Source: Rhodoplanes sp. Z2-YC6860
GTDB taxonomy: Bacteria; Pseudomonadota; Alphaproteobacteria; Rhizobiales; Xanthobacteraceae
Direction: 5' to 3'
Assembly (NCBI RefSeq): GCF_001579845.1
Contig: NZ_CP007440.1
Location: 6,656,029-6,720,028, forward strand
DNA: 64,000 nt
Every line of letters starts with the position of its first letter. Position 1 is the stretch's first letter. The notes under the pieces are model-generated. The model was not told where the DNA came from and made no database searches. It worked only from the letters and a program-made list of their open reading frames with translations. The position numbers and the translations under genes were made by a program. This document shows, piece after piece, positions 16,865 to 25,177 of this stretch.

Positions 16865-17863
16865 TTAAGGCTTCAGGACGATCTTGCCGATCACATCGCG
16901 GGCTTCGATCATCTCGTGGGCGCGGCGGGCGTCCTTGAGCGGCAGGCGCGCGTGGATGAGAGGGCGGATCGAGCCGGCGGCGAGTTTCGCAATCAGGTCG
17001 TTCATCGACTGCGCGCGGATCGCGGGTTTGTCGTCGAGCGTGTGCATGGTGAAGATCCGCACCGCGGTGCTGTGTAAGTACGCGGGACCTTTATCCAGCG
17101 CGTCGACGATGTTGGCGTCGAGCTTGCCGATCAGCTTGCCGTAGGACACGGCCATGCCGAACGGCGCCAGCATGGTGAGATAGTTCGCGAAGCCCTTGCC
17201 GCCGGCCGCATCGAGCACAAGGTCGACACCAACGTTGTTGGTGATGGAGGCGACGCGCGCGGCAACGTCCTCAGCCGAGTAGTCGATCACATGATCGGCG
17301 CCGTAATCCTTCAGCGCCCTCGCCTTCTCCGCCGACCCCACCAGCGCGATCGCCGTCAGCCCCGCGAGCTTCGCCAGCTGCACCGCGGCACTGCCGAGAC
17401 CGCCCGAGGCCTGGCCGATCAGCACCGACTGCCCGGACGCCGCCCGCGCCGCCGTGTGCAGCAGGTGCCACGCCACCTGATAGTTCGACAGGCACGCGGC
17501 CGCTTCCAGGTCGGCCCCCGCCCCCAGCAGAAACGGCGCCCGCTCCGGCACCGCGATGTATTCCGCATAACCGCCGGCGCGCACGGCAAGCTCCCGCGCC
17601 GTGACGTACACCCGGTCGCCCACCGCGAATCGCGTGACGCCCGCGCCAAGCTCCGCCACCGTCCCCGCCAGCTCGATCCCCGGAATGGCCGGCAGCGACG
17701 GCATCCACGGATACGTCCCACGCCGCACCAGCAGCTCCGGCCGGCTCACGCCGATGGTGTCGGCCTTGACCAGCACCTCGCCCGGTTGCGGCCGCGGCGT
17801 CGGCACTTCGGTGTATTCGAGCACCGAAGGGTCGCCGGTGCGGCTCAGCAATATGGCTTTCAT
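16865..17863 (-). CDS. Zinc-binding-type alcohol/quinone oxidoreductase (MDR family)
   Basis: 332 residues of medium-chain dehydrogenase/reductase fold: a GroES-like N-terminal domain (IPGIELAGTVAELG, GDRVYVTA), then a Rossmann domain with IGQASGGLGSAAVQLAKLAG. The structural-zinc cysteines of true alcohol dehydrogenases are absent, placing it with zinc-free NADPH:quinone reductases. It probably reduces quinones or enones in the cytosol. It is divergent from the uvrD gene (135 bases) and convergent with the Bug cluster. Confidence 0.88.
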   Translation of the reverse strand: MKAILLSRTGDPSVLEYTEVPTPRPQPGEVLVKADTIGVSRPELLVRRGTYPWMPSLPAIPGIELAGTVAELGAGVTRFAVGDRVYVTARELAVRAGGYAEYIAVPERAPFLLGAGADLEAAACLSNYQVAWHLLHTAARAASGQSVLIGQASGGLGSAAVQLAKLAGLTAIALVGSAEKARALKDYGADHVIDYSAEDVAARVASITNNVGVDLVLDAAGGKGFANYLTMLAPFGMAVSYGKLIGKLDANIVDALDKGPAYLHSTAVRIFTMHTLDDKPAIRAQSMNDLIAKLAAGSIRPLIHARLPLKDARRAHEMIEARDVIGKIVLKP

Positions 17864-17998
17864 GGAAAAACGCCTTATCTAACAGTGGCTCCGGTTCCCG
17901 GAGTTATGAACACCAATCTTCGCCGCCCTGCGCGCCCCTCGCAAATCCGCGCCGCGGGTGCCATTTTTGATCCATGATTCTCGTCAAAAGGCTGGCTC

Positions 17999-20710
17999 TT
18001 GGCTGATCCGGCAAAACAACCCGCGTTCGAACCCGCGCCTGCGCCCCCCGCGCCGGGCGGCATTGCCGCGCGCGCGCTCGCCGCGCGGCCGGGCGCGACG
18101 AGCTACCTCGACAAGATGAACCCGGAGCAGCGCGAAGCGGTCGAGACCCTCGACGGCCCGGTGCTGGTGCTGGCCGGTGCGGGCACCGGCAAGACCCGCG
18201 TGCTGACCACGCGCATCACCCACATCCTCACCACCGGCCGGGCGCGGCCGGGCGACATCCTCGCCGTCACCTTCACCAACAAGGCGGCGCGCGAGATGAA
18301 GGAGCGCATCGGCAGCCTGATCGGCCATGCGGTCGAGGGCATGCCGTGGCTCGGCACGTTCCACTCGATCGGCGTGAAGATCCTGCGCCGCCACGCCGAG
18401 ATGGTCGGACTGAAGAGCGACTTCACCATCCTCGACACCGACGATTCGATCCGGCTGCTGAAACAGCTCCTCGCCGCCGAAGGCATCGACGAGAAGCGGT
18501 GGCCGGCGCGCCAGCTCGCCGGCCTGATCGACCATTGGAAGAACCGTGGCCTGACGCCGGACCTGGTGCCGGCCGGCGAAGGCGCGGCCTTCGCCAACGG
18601 CCGCGGCAAGAAGCTCTATCAGGCGTTCCAGGAGCGGCTGAAGGTTCTGAACGCGGCCGACTTCGGCGACCTGCTGCTGGAGATGATCCGGCTGTTCCGC
18701 GAGCACCCGGACGTGCTGGCGCAGTATCAGCGGCGGTTCCGGTACATTTTGGTGGACGAGTATCAGGACACGAACGTCGCGCAGTATCTGTGGCTACGGT
18801 TGCTGTCGCAGAAGCCTGTGGTGGCGACCGCCGTCTCCACCGCCGTCATTCCGGGGCGCCGCGAAGCGGCGAACCCGGAATCCAGTACCAACCTCGAACC
18901 TCTCGACACCACCGAATCCATGGATTCCGGGTTCGCGCCTCAATGCGTCGAAGACGCGCGTGAACGCGCTGATGGGACGCGCCCCGGAATGACAAGTGGC
19001 GAGAGCTCGGCTCCCCAACCTGCCCAGAAAAACATCTGCTGCGTCGGCGACGACGACCAGTCGATCTACGGCTGGCGCGGCGCCGAGGTCGACAACATCC
19101 TGCGCTTCGAACACGACTTCCCCGGCGCGAAGGTGATCCGGCTGGAGCGCAATTACAGAAGCACCGGTCATATTCTCGCGACAGCAAGCCACCTCATCGC
19201 CCACAACGAAGGCCGCCTCGGCAAGACGCTCCGCACCGAGGACGTCGCGGGTGAAAAGGTCACCGTCACCGGAAACTGGGACAGCGAGGAAGAGGCCCGC
19301 GCGATCGGCGAGGAGATCGAACAGCTCCAGCGCCAGGGTCACATCCTCGACGAGATCGCCATTCTGGTCCGCGCCTCCTACCAGATGCGCGAGCTGGAAG
19401 ACCGTTTCGTCACGCTCGGCCTGCCCTATCGGGTCATCGGCGGGCCCCGCTTCTACGAGCGCGCCGAAATCCGCGACGCGCTAGCCTATCTGCGCGTCAT
19501 CAACTCGCCGTCCGACGACCTCGCCTTCGAGCGCATCGTCAACACGCCGAAGCGCGGCCTGGGCGACGCCACCATCCAGCTCCTGCACGACCACGCCCGC
19601 AAGCGCCGCATTCCGCTCACCGAAGCCGCCCGCGCCGTGATCGAAACCGACGAGCTGAAGCCCAAGGCCCGCGGCGCGCTGCGCGGCGTCATCGACAGCT
19701 TCGACCGCTGGCGCGCCCAGAAGGAAACGCTGCCGCACAACCAGCTCGCCGAGATCGTGCTGGATGAGTCCGGCTACACCGAGATGTGGCAGAAGGACCG
19801 CAGCGCCGACGCCGCCGGCCGCCTGGAGAACCTGAAAGAGCTGGTCCGCTCCATGGAGGAGTTCGAGAACCTCGCGGGCTTCCTCGAGCACATCTCGCTG
19901 GTGATGGACACCGACCGCGGCGAGGCCGAGGACAAGGTCAGCATCATGACGCTGCACTCGGCCAAGGGGCTCGAGTTCGACACCGTGTTCCTGCCCGGCT
20001 GGGAGGAAGGCCTGTTCCCGAGCCAGCGCACGCTCGACGAGCAGGGCCGCGCCGGCCTGGAAGAAGAACGCCGCCTCGCCCATGTCGGCGTCACGCGCGC
20101 GCGCAAGCTCTGCAAGATCTACTTCGCCACCAACCGCCGCACCCACGGCATGTGGCAGACCAACATCCCGTCGCGCTTCCTCGACGAGCTGCCCGAGGCC
20201 CACGTCACGGTGACCGAGGCCCGCGGCAGCTTCTCGGAGCGCGCGGGCTATGGCGGCTACGGCGGCGGCTCACGCTTCGACGAGATGAAGTCGTTCGGCT
20301 CGAGCTACGGCACGCCGGGCTGGCAGCGCGCGCAAGCCAACAAGGGCCGCGGCGGCTTCTCGGAGAGCGGCGGGCCGCGCTACGGCCAGCAAGGCGTCGG
20401 CGACGACTCGCTCGACCACATCGACCCGATCTATGACGACGACGGCGCGGAGGTGCCCGCCACGTCGCGCTCGCCGCGCCGAAGCCCAACGGGCGGCGGC
20501 GGGCCGAAGCGGAGGACGCCGCTCACCATCGAAGGCGAGCTCGTCGCCAAATCCACCGGCACCACCTCTGCCTTCGGCATCGGCGACCGCGTGTTTCACC
20601 AGAAGTTCGGCAACGGCAACGTGGTGGCGATCGACGGCAACAAGCTGACGATCGCGTTCGACAAGGCCGGTGAGAAGCGCGTGGTAGATAGTTTTGTGGA
20701 GAGGGTGTGA
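17999..20710 (+). CDS. uvrD: UvrD/PcrA-type DNA helicase with in-frame insertion
   Basis: 903 residues from TTG 17999 (AAAAGG upstream), longer than the ~720-800 usual for the family. Helicase motifs are complete: Walker A GAGTGKTR (about 59-66), motif II DEYQDTN (253 onward), motif III GDDDQSIYGWRG (about 350), then QNYRST-like RNYRST, and LHSAKGLEFDTVFL. Between motifs II and III there are about 70 extra residues encoded by a palindromic repeat (18845-18993) and its flanks; close relatives have about 25 residues in the whole interval. The C-terminal tail is Gly/Arg-rich and ends in a PcrA-type tudor-like module (VFHQKFGNGNVVAID). It acts in mismatch/excision repair and clearance of proteins from DNA. 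Confidence 0.93.
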   Translation: MADPAKQPAFEPAPAPPAPGGIAARALAARPGATSYLDKMNPEQREAVETLDGPVLVLAGAGTGKTRVLTTRITHILTTGRARPGDILAVTFTNKAAREMKERIGSLIGHAVEGMPWLGTFHSIGVKILRRHAEMVGLKSDFTILDTDDSIRLLKQLLAAEGIDEKRWPARQLAGLIDHWKNRGLTPDLVPAGEGAAFANGRGKKLYQAFQERLKVLNAADFGDLLLEMIRLFREHPDVLAQYQRRFRYILVDEYQDTNVAQYLWLRLLSQKPVVATAVSTAVIPGRREAANPESSTNLEPLDTTESMDSGFAPQCVEDARERADGTRPGMTSGESSAPQPAQKNICCVGDDDQSIYGWRGAEVDNILRFEHDFPGAKVIRLERNYRSTGHILATASHLIAHNEGRLGKTLRTEDVAGEKVTVTGNWDSEEEARAIGEEIEQLQRQGHILDEIAILVRASYQMRELEDRFVTLGLPYRVIGGPRFYERAEIRDALAYLRVINSPSDDLAFERIVNTPKRGLGDATIQLLHDHARKRRIPLTEAARAVIETDELKPKARGALRGVIDSFDRWRAQKETLPHNQLAEIVLDESGYTEMWQKDRSADAAGRLENLKELVRSMEEFENLAGFLEHISLVMDTDRGEAEDKVSIMTLHSAKGLEFDTVFLPGWEEGLFPSQRTLDEQGRAGLEEERRLAHVGVTRARKLCKIYFATNRRTHGMWQTNIPSRFLDELPEAHVTVTEARGSFSERAGYGGYGGGSRFDEMKSFGSSYGTPGWQRAQANKGRGGFSESGGPRYGQQGVGDDSLDHIDPIYDDDGAEVPATSRSPRRSPTGGGGPKRRTPLTIEGELVAKSTGTTSAFGIGDRVFHQKFGNGNVVAIDGNKLTIAFDKAGEKRVVDSFVERV
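18845..18993. repeat. 149-bp nested palindromic element inside uvrD
   Basis: Outer arms GTCATTCCGGGGCG (18845-18858) and CGCCCCGGAATGAC (18980-18993) are perfect complements. Inner arms GAACCCGGAATCCA (18871-18884) and TGGATTCCGGGTTC (18921-18934) are too. The element is read through without stop and adds ~50 residues to the helicase between motifs II and III. It has the design of an intergenic REP-like repeat but lies in a coding sequence, like Rickettsia palindromic elements. Confidence 0.9.
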
Positions 20711-20734
20711 CACGCGTCCGAGTTGAAGGGGATA

Positions 20735-21625
20735 TTAGTTGAACAGGCTAGAGTATAGAAAATTCCGCAGCTTCTCGCTGTCTTCTTGCGCCTGAGCCAA
20801 AAATTTCTGGCCGTCCCGCTCCCGGACCTCGTTTCCTTTTTTAGCGTACTCGTCACAACTAGTTATGAACTCGCCATATTTTTCCCGAAAACTCTGCCTG
20901 ACCTCCTGAGAGAGAAAAGGCTCTATCGAAAAGAATGCCGTATCCATCAGCGCTATCTGCTTTCGCAGATTCGCCTGCTCACCATCAGAGGCGTAGTTGA
21001 GTGCAGACCACGTAGCATTGGCGAACGCAACATAAGCTTCTTGCTTTGGCTTAAAGCCGACCTCGTATCGCTTCAGGTCTGCCTGCTCTTTGATAGAGAC
21101 CCATTGAATTCCCACGGAACCCGCAATCGATGCGGCGGCAACAAGTAGAGATGCCAAGGGAATTATTATGGACGTCCATTTTCGGGACTTTGATTCCTTT
21201 TCCTCGGCAGCGGCTTTTCTAAGTCGATCAATGTGTTGCAATCCCCAGTCAATGATTTCTACATCGCATCTGGGAGCTGCTTCCTGCGCCCTGAATTGAT
21301 TTCTAAAAATATCATCTCGACCGAGGTCGTCGATCGCCTTCTCTTGTGCCGCCTTATCGCGAATCTCGACGATCCAACTGGGCCTATTCTTTCCGGACCT
21401 CAGTTGATCCTTCCAGATGTTCAACCGCGATTTAAGTATGCCATGCCGAAAGAGCTCAGGCCTATTCTTCACGACTGCCTTTACGTCGTACTCATCCGAT
21501 AAACCCAATCGGTGGGCAATGCCCCTATAAGTCATGATCGGGTTGTCATCGTTGCACGACAGAATCCAAATGCCCGACAGGACATCCAGATCGTCAGTTC
21601 TCGAAATTGGCGTCCGAGTATTCAT
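20735..21625 (-). CDS. One-pass membrane protein, unknown family (island gene B)
   Basis: 296 residues, not recognised. Residues 1-90 are compact and include a possible winged-helix-like segment (MTYRGIAHRLGLSDEYDVKA). A charged linker (KAAAEEKESKSRK) leads to a single membrane span at about 152-174 (SIIIPLASLLVAAASIAGSV). A helical, charged C-terminal part of about 120 residues follows. It starts 10 bases after the stop of the ParB-like gene with no clear ribosome-binding site, so translational coupling is likely. Base composition is much lower in GC than the flanks, pointing to horizontal acquisition. It is tail-to-tail with uvrD. Confidence 0.75.
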   Translation of the reverse strand: MNTRTPISRTDDLDVLSGIWILSCNDDNPIMTYRGIAHRLGLSDEYDVKAVVKNRPELFRHGILKSRLNIWKDQLRSGKNRPSWIVEIRDKAAQEKAIDDLGRDDIFRNQFRAQEAAPRCDVEIIDWGLQHIDRLRKAAAEEKESKSRKWTSIIIPLASLLVAAASIAGSVGIQWVSIKEQADLKRYEVGFKPKQEAYVAFANATWSALNYASDGEQANLRKQIALMDTAFFSIEPFLSQEVRQSFREKYGEFITSCDEYAKKGNEVRERDGQKFLAQAQEDSEKLRNFLYSSLFN

Positions 21626-21635
21626 GCAACCAAAC

Positions 21636-22949
21636 CTAAGAATTCAAACAATGCACTATGAAATCTGCCATCCAATCCCACAATGCTCGCAAGTGATCTG
21701 GTGAAGGCGCGAAATTTGGCGAATGAACATAGCGATTTAAGGTATCGGCCGATAACAGAGCGTCGGCCTGTGGGAATTTCTGCAGAAGCTCAAAATATTT
21801 CTTATCTATCTTTCCCTGCTTATGCATGTCCTCCGCAACTCTCAGCACGCGCTTCGCTAAGTTATCGCCCGATGAAACTGTCGCTAGCTTGGTCCGATCG
21901 ATATAATTTTGCGCAGAAAGCTCAACGAGGACACGGAATAAGACAGAGATGGCGTTTGGGTGATCCGCAAGATTTAGATGGAATTGAAGCTCTTCCCATA
22001 TTGCACGATGCCGTTGGGTACTGCCCGCCCAGACAACAGAAAATATTACGTTCGGAATAAGCGTCGTGCGATTGTGCGGCTTTGCTATTCGGGTAGGAAC
22101 GGGCACCGCCCTGACGGCTTTTGAGATATGTGGGTTAGCCGCGTTGTCCCGTCTTATGGCGTGTGCTGCTGTCGGAAGAGCGCTTTCGGTCTCCAACTGA
22201 TCAAGATACGCTCGCTTGCCATCAACGTCCCATATATCAGCAAGTACAATTTTCTTTTCCGCCAAGTCGTCAGCGATACGTCTTAGCGCACGCAAGACCA
22301 TCGGCTCAGCGTGAGTTAATTCAAACTTCCCCTTGTTTACACTGAAACCTGCTCGATTTCGAAAGACGTCTGAAGATAGCAGCCGATTAAGCGACGAACG
22401 TGGGATTTTCTTGCGCGGCAACATGTTCGCCTCAGTGAGGCGCTTTTCAATCTCATCCGCAACGTTGAAGCCGCCACCCATACCCGTCCGATTGACGAAG
22501 TTTGACTTCATCCTGTCATCCCAGGTGGTCTGGCCAACTCCTCCTTGGTTTCCGGTATGTCTCCTAAATAAGATATCGTCGATGCGATCGCGATCCGTTT
22601 CGATTTGGCCGTGGATAGAATGCGGAAAATCTCCCGGCCACTTCGAACGTTGCTCTGAAAAAAATTCTTGGAGCTCTACGGTCGGAGCCCGCCGCGGCTT
22701 GTCGAGCAACTTGAGGCAAGTCATGCGACGATTGCCGTCGAAAACTACAAATTTATCCCCTTCAGGAAACACCAAAGGGGGCTCGAAGACCTCTCCACTT
22801 GATACAATGTCTTTCGCGAGGTTTCGCATATGCTGCTCGAAGTTATTGAACAACCATGCAATCGCGGCAGTTTCGTTTTCTAGTTCGCCATGTCGGTCGT
22901 TGGCGCGATTTATGATAAGCGCATCGAGCGGTATTTGACGGTAACTCAT
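21636..22949 (-). CDS. ParB/Srx-fold N-terminal domain protein (island gene A)
   Basis: 437 residues from ATG 22947-22949 with a strong GGGGAGGGG site; a longer in-frame start upstream has none. Residues 1-82 match the ParB/sulfiredoxin fold: IPLDALIINRANDRHG, then LAKDIVSSGE, then the phosphate-binding box VVFDGNRRMTCLKLL (DGNRR at 71-75). The remaining ~350 residues are not recognised and contain no obvious nuclease or ATPase motif. ParB-fold domains bind or hydrolyse nucleotides and occur in partition, DNA-modification and defence proteins. Low GC and the tight coupling to a membrane protein suggest an accessory two-gene system. Confidence 0.8.
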   Translation of the reverse strand: MSYRQIPLDALIINRANDRHGELENETAAIAWLFNNFEQHMRNLAKDIVSSGEVFEPPLVFPEGDKFVVFDGNRRMTCLKLLDKPRRAPTVELQEFFSEQRSKWPGDFPHSIHGQIETDRDRIDDILFRRHTGNQGGVGQTTWDDRMKSNFVNRTGMGGGFNVADEIEKRLTEANMLPRKKIPRSSLNRLLSSDVFRNRAGFSVNKGKFELTHAEPMVLRALRRIADDLAEKKIVLADIWDVDGKRAYLDQLETESALPTAAHAIRRDNAANPHISKAVRAVPVPTRIAKPHNRTTLIPNVIFSVVWAGSTQRHRAIWEELQFHLNLADHPNAISVLFRVLVELSAQNYIDRTKLATVSSGDNLAKRVLRVAEDMHKQGKIDKKYFELLQKFPQADALLSADTLNRYVHSPNFAPSPDHLRALWDWMADFIVHCLNS

Positions 22950-23130
22950 AGGCCCCTCCCCGATGCTAATTCTAGCCCTACTCACGGATAAGTTGCAAAA
23001 CGTTGTGGCGGCTAGTGTGTAAATCGCGCATCCGGTCCACATAGAATGGGGCCACCTCCCGCGCTAAACTCCCCAGCATCCGAGCTGGAGCACTGCAAAA
23101 GCATCCGGCCGCCTACTGGGGAGGAAAGTA

Positions 23131-24252
23131 ATGAGACTCGACATTCGACGTCGTACTCAGCGCCACTATTGGCCGTTTGCGGCCATCTTCTCCGTTTGCG
23201 CGCTAGCCACTCCTGCCGCAGCACAACAGCAACCGCGCCAAATTCCAACCTTCATCGTCGACGCGTCGTGGCCTCACGTGCCGGACAAGTACAAGCTCGG
23301 CGACATCTCCAGCATCGCGATCGATGCGCAGGACAACGCCTATGTCCTGCACCGCCCGCGCACGCTCAAGCCCGAAGATGCGGCGAAGGCCGCGCCGCCG
23401 GTCGTGGTGTTCGACAAGGCGGGCCAGTTCATCAAGGCTTGGGGCGGCGACGGCGCGGGCTATGACTGGCCGCAGCGCGAGCACGGCATCTACATCGATC
23501 CCAAGGGCTTCGCCTGGATCGGCGGCAACCAGTGCCCGACGTCGGGCACGCCGGGCCTCAAGCCCGTGGCCGACGATGCGCTGCTCAAGTTCACGACCGA
23601 CGGCAAGCTCGCGCTGCAGATCGGCAAGAGCAACGCCAGCAAGGGCGACGGCGACACCGCGAACCTGCACCGCGCCGCGGACGCCTGGACGCCGCGCGGC
23701 AGCAACGAGATTTTCGTCGCCGACGGCTACGGCAATCACCGGGTGATCGTGTTCGACGCCGACACCGGCGCGTTCAAGCGCAGCTGGGGTGCGTTCGGGA
23801 AGCCTGCGGGCGGCGTCGACCATTGCGAGATTACGCGGGTGAAGGACTTCCCGCCGGGCGACGGCCTGCCGGATTTCAACATCGCGCATTCGATCCGCGT
23901 GTCGAACGACGGCACGGTCTATCTCGCCGATCGCGAGAACCGCCGCCTGCAGACGTTCACGAGCGACGGCAAGTTCGTGAACCAGCTTCGCGTCACCGGC
24001 GGGCCGTTCGCGGCAAGCCTCGCGTTCTCGCCGGACGACGCGCAGCAGTTCCTGTACGTCGGCAGCGGCAAGGCGATCACCATCGTCGAGCGGAAGACGC
24101 TCGAGGTGCTGGGCAAGGTGGAGGTCGACAAGCAGATCGGCGGCGGCCATCACATCCAGACCGACAGCAAGGGGAATCTCTACATCGCGCAGACCGACAA
24201 GGGGATGCAGCGGCTGTTGTTCAACGGGATGTCGGCGGCGGCGGTGCGGTGA
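23131..24252 (+). CDS. Exported NHL-repeat beta-propeller
   Basis: 373 residues with a signal peptide ending TPAAAQ. The mature protein is a six-bladed-type propeller with NHL-like motifs (IFVADGYGNHRVIVFD, VYLADRENRRLQTF, LYIAQTDKGMQRL). This layout resembles the peptidyl-amidoglycolate lyase-like group, but the metal-binding set was not verified and a scaffold role is equally possible. The start follows GGGGAGGAAAGTA. It marks the return to high-GC sequence after the island. Confidence 0.85.
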   Translation: MRLDIRRRTQRHYWPFAAIFSVCALATPAAAQQQPRQIPTFIVDASWPHVPDKYKLGDISSIAIDAQDNAYVLHRPRTLKPEDAAKAAPPVVVFDKAGQFIKAWGGDGAGYDWPQREHGIYIDPKGFAWIGGNQCPTSGTPGLKPVADDALLKFTTDGKLALQIGKSNASKGDGDTANLHRAADAWTPRGSNEIFVADGYGNHRVIVFDADTGAFKRSWGAFGKPAGGVDHCEITRVKDFPPGDGLPDFNIAHSIRVSNDGTVYLADRENRRLQTFTSDGKFVNQLRVTGGPFAASLAFSPDDAQQFLYVGSGKAITIVERKTLEVLGKVEVDKQIGGGHHIQTDSKGNLYIAQTDKGMQRLLFNGMSAAAVR

Positions 24253-24317
24253 CGTTAGCGTTCACGTCATTTCCTCCGCGCGCAGTATCACTCTCCGCAG
24301 TCGCACCACACTCCGCT

Positions 24318-24403
24318 GTCATGCCCGGCCTTGTGCCGGGCATCTCGCTTAGGTGAGCATGGTGCCTCCCTAAGCGAGATGGCCGGGACAAGCCCGGCCA
24401 TGA
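24318..24403. repeat. Composite palindromic repeat, copy B
   Basis: Left hairpin ATGCCCGGC/GCCGGGCAT, core CTTAGGTGAGCATGG...CCTCCCTAAG, right hairpin ATGGCCGGG/CCCGGCCAT. CATCTCGCTTAGG and CCTAAGCGAGATG (24350 region) also pair across the core. Same family as 16723-16823 and 49439-49524. Sits 66 bases after the propeller gene. Confidence 0.8.
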
Positions 24404-24537
24404 CGGTGCCTTCAAACAGCCGGGGCGCCAAACTGCATTTTCTGTTTGCAATCCCGCAAATCAGATGTAGAGGCGAATTTACCCCGTTCACTGAGGGCGT
24501 CATTCTAGAGGCGTCTGTTTGGCGGAGCGGGGTGTGG

Positions 24538-24840
24538 CGCCTGCAGGCGTGGTTCGTGACCACGTCCCAGGTGCGGCGTCATGCGTCCGCCTTCGATGAG
24601 AGGGCTGCCTTCTGGCAGGGCGCAGAGGTCGGGTGAAGGGCCGTGGCGACACGGCCTGGAACGACGGAAGGGTTCGCCCTGATCCGATCCGGCCAACCTC
24701 GACGGTGACGCCGTGTCAAAACGCCGCCAGTGGAGCGCCGAGAGGCGAGCGGGCCTGATCGCAAAGGCCCGCGGCACCTCTCACCAAGGTGCCCCCAAGG
24801 TGCGCCGTCTCGGCGCTCCGCTCCCCTCACCTGTGTGAGG
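24538..24840 (+). ncRNA. Hairpin-dense element, candidate structured RNA
   Basis: Within ~300 bases there are at least nine perfect short hairpins: 24538-24549 (self-palindrome), 24548-24564, 24605-24618 (CTGCC/GGCAG), 24639-24656 (7-bp stem, GCGA loop), 24669-24680 (UUCG loop), 24749-24772 (8-bp stem), 24773-24793 (7-bp stem), 24802-24816 (6-bp stem), 24825-24840 (6-bp stem). GNRA and UUCG loops are typical of RNA, which favours transcription; the strand shown is tentative. No convincing coding frame covers it. The rest of the 925-base gap 24253-25177 holds palindromic repeats at 24318-24403 and 25009-25111. Size and style recall large ornate RNAs such as HEARO/omega-RNA, but no IscB-type gene follows, and the family is unassigned. 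Confidence 0.5.
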
Positions 24841-25008
24841 GACGAGGAAGAACAGAGGCGCTGGCCCCGCGCCTGCTTTGAAGGGGACGATGAATCACGC
24901 CTGGATGGATGTTGAAGGGATGCGCGCGAGCGCGGGCTGTTTGACAATTGAATCTGAAAATTGGCGCCAAGCAATTTTGGGCAAGCGGCAACCCAAACAG
25001 CCGGTGTC

Positions 25009-25111
25009 ATTGCCGGGCTTGTCCCGGCAATCCATGAGCGGCTGCAGCGAAGGCAGTCGTACGCGCGTGTGTTGTTGCGCCACCGTATGGGTCCCCGGGT
25101 CAAGCCCGGGG
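25009..25111. repeat. Two hairpins of the CCGGG...CCCGG type
   Basis: ATTGCCGGG/CCCGGCAAT at 25009-25031 and CCCCGGG/CCCGGGG at 25093-25111, both with the loop type (CTTGT or TCAAG) found in the composite repeats. They lie 67 bases beyond the stop of the minus-strand SGNH gene and may end its transcript. Confidence 0.65.
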
Positions 25112-25177
25112 GTGACGACCGTCGTTGTTGATAGAGGTGTGAATCCGTACATCGCCGGTGATGCGACGCACCCTCGC

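Noticed and set aside
17864-17998. LexA box ahead of uvrD
   Set aside because: A GTTC is present but no second one at seven bases; not a match to GTTC-N7-GTTC.
18845-18993. Frameshift or disrupted helicase gene
   Set aside because: The reading frame continues unbroken through the palindrome and all downstream motifs are in frame, so the gene is not a pseudogene on sequence alone.
24841-25177. IscB or other nuclease gene following the structured element
   Set aside because: No frame with RuvC or HNH motifs was found on either strand before the SGNH gene.
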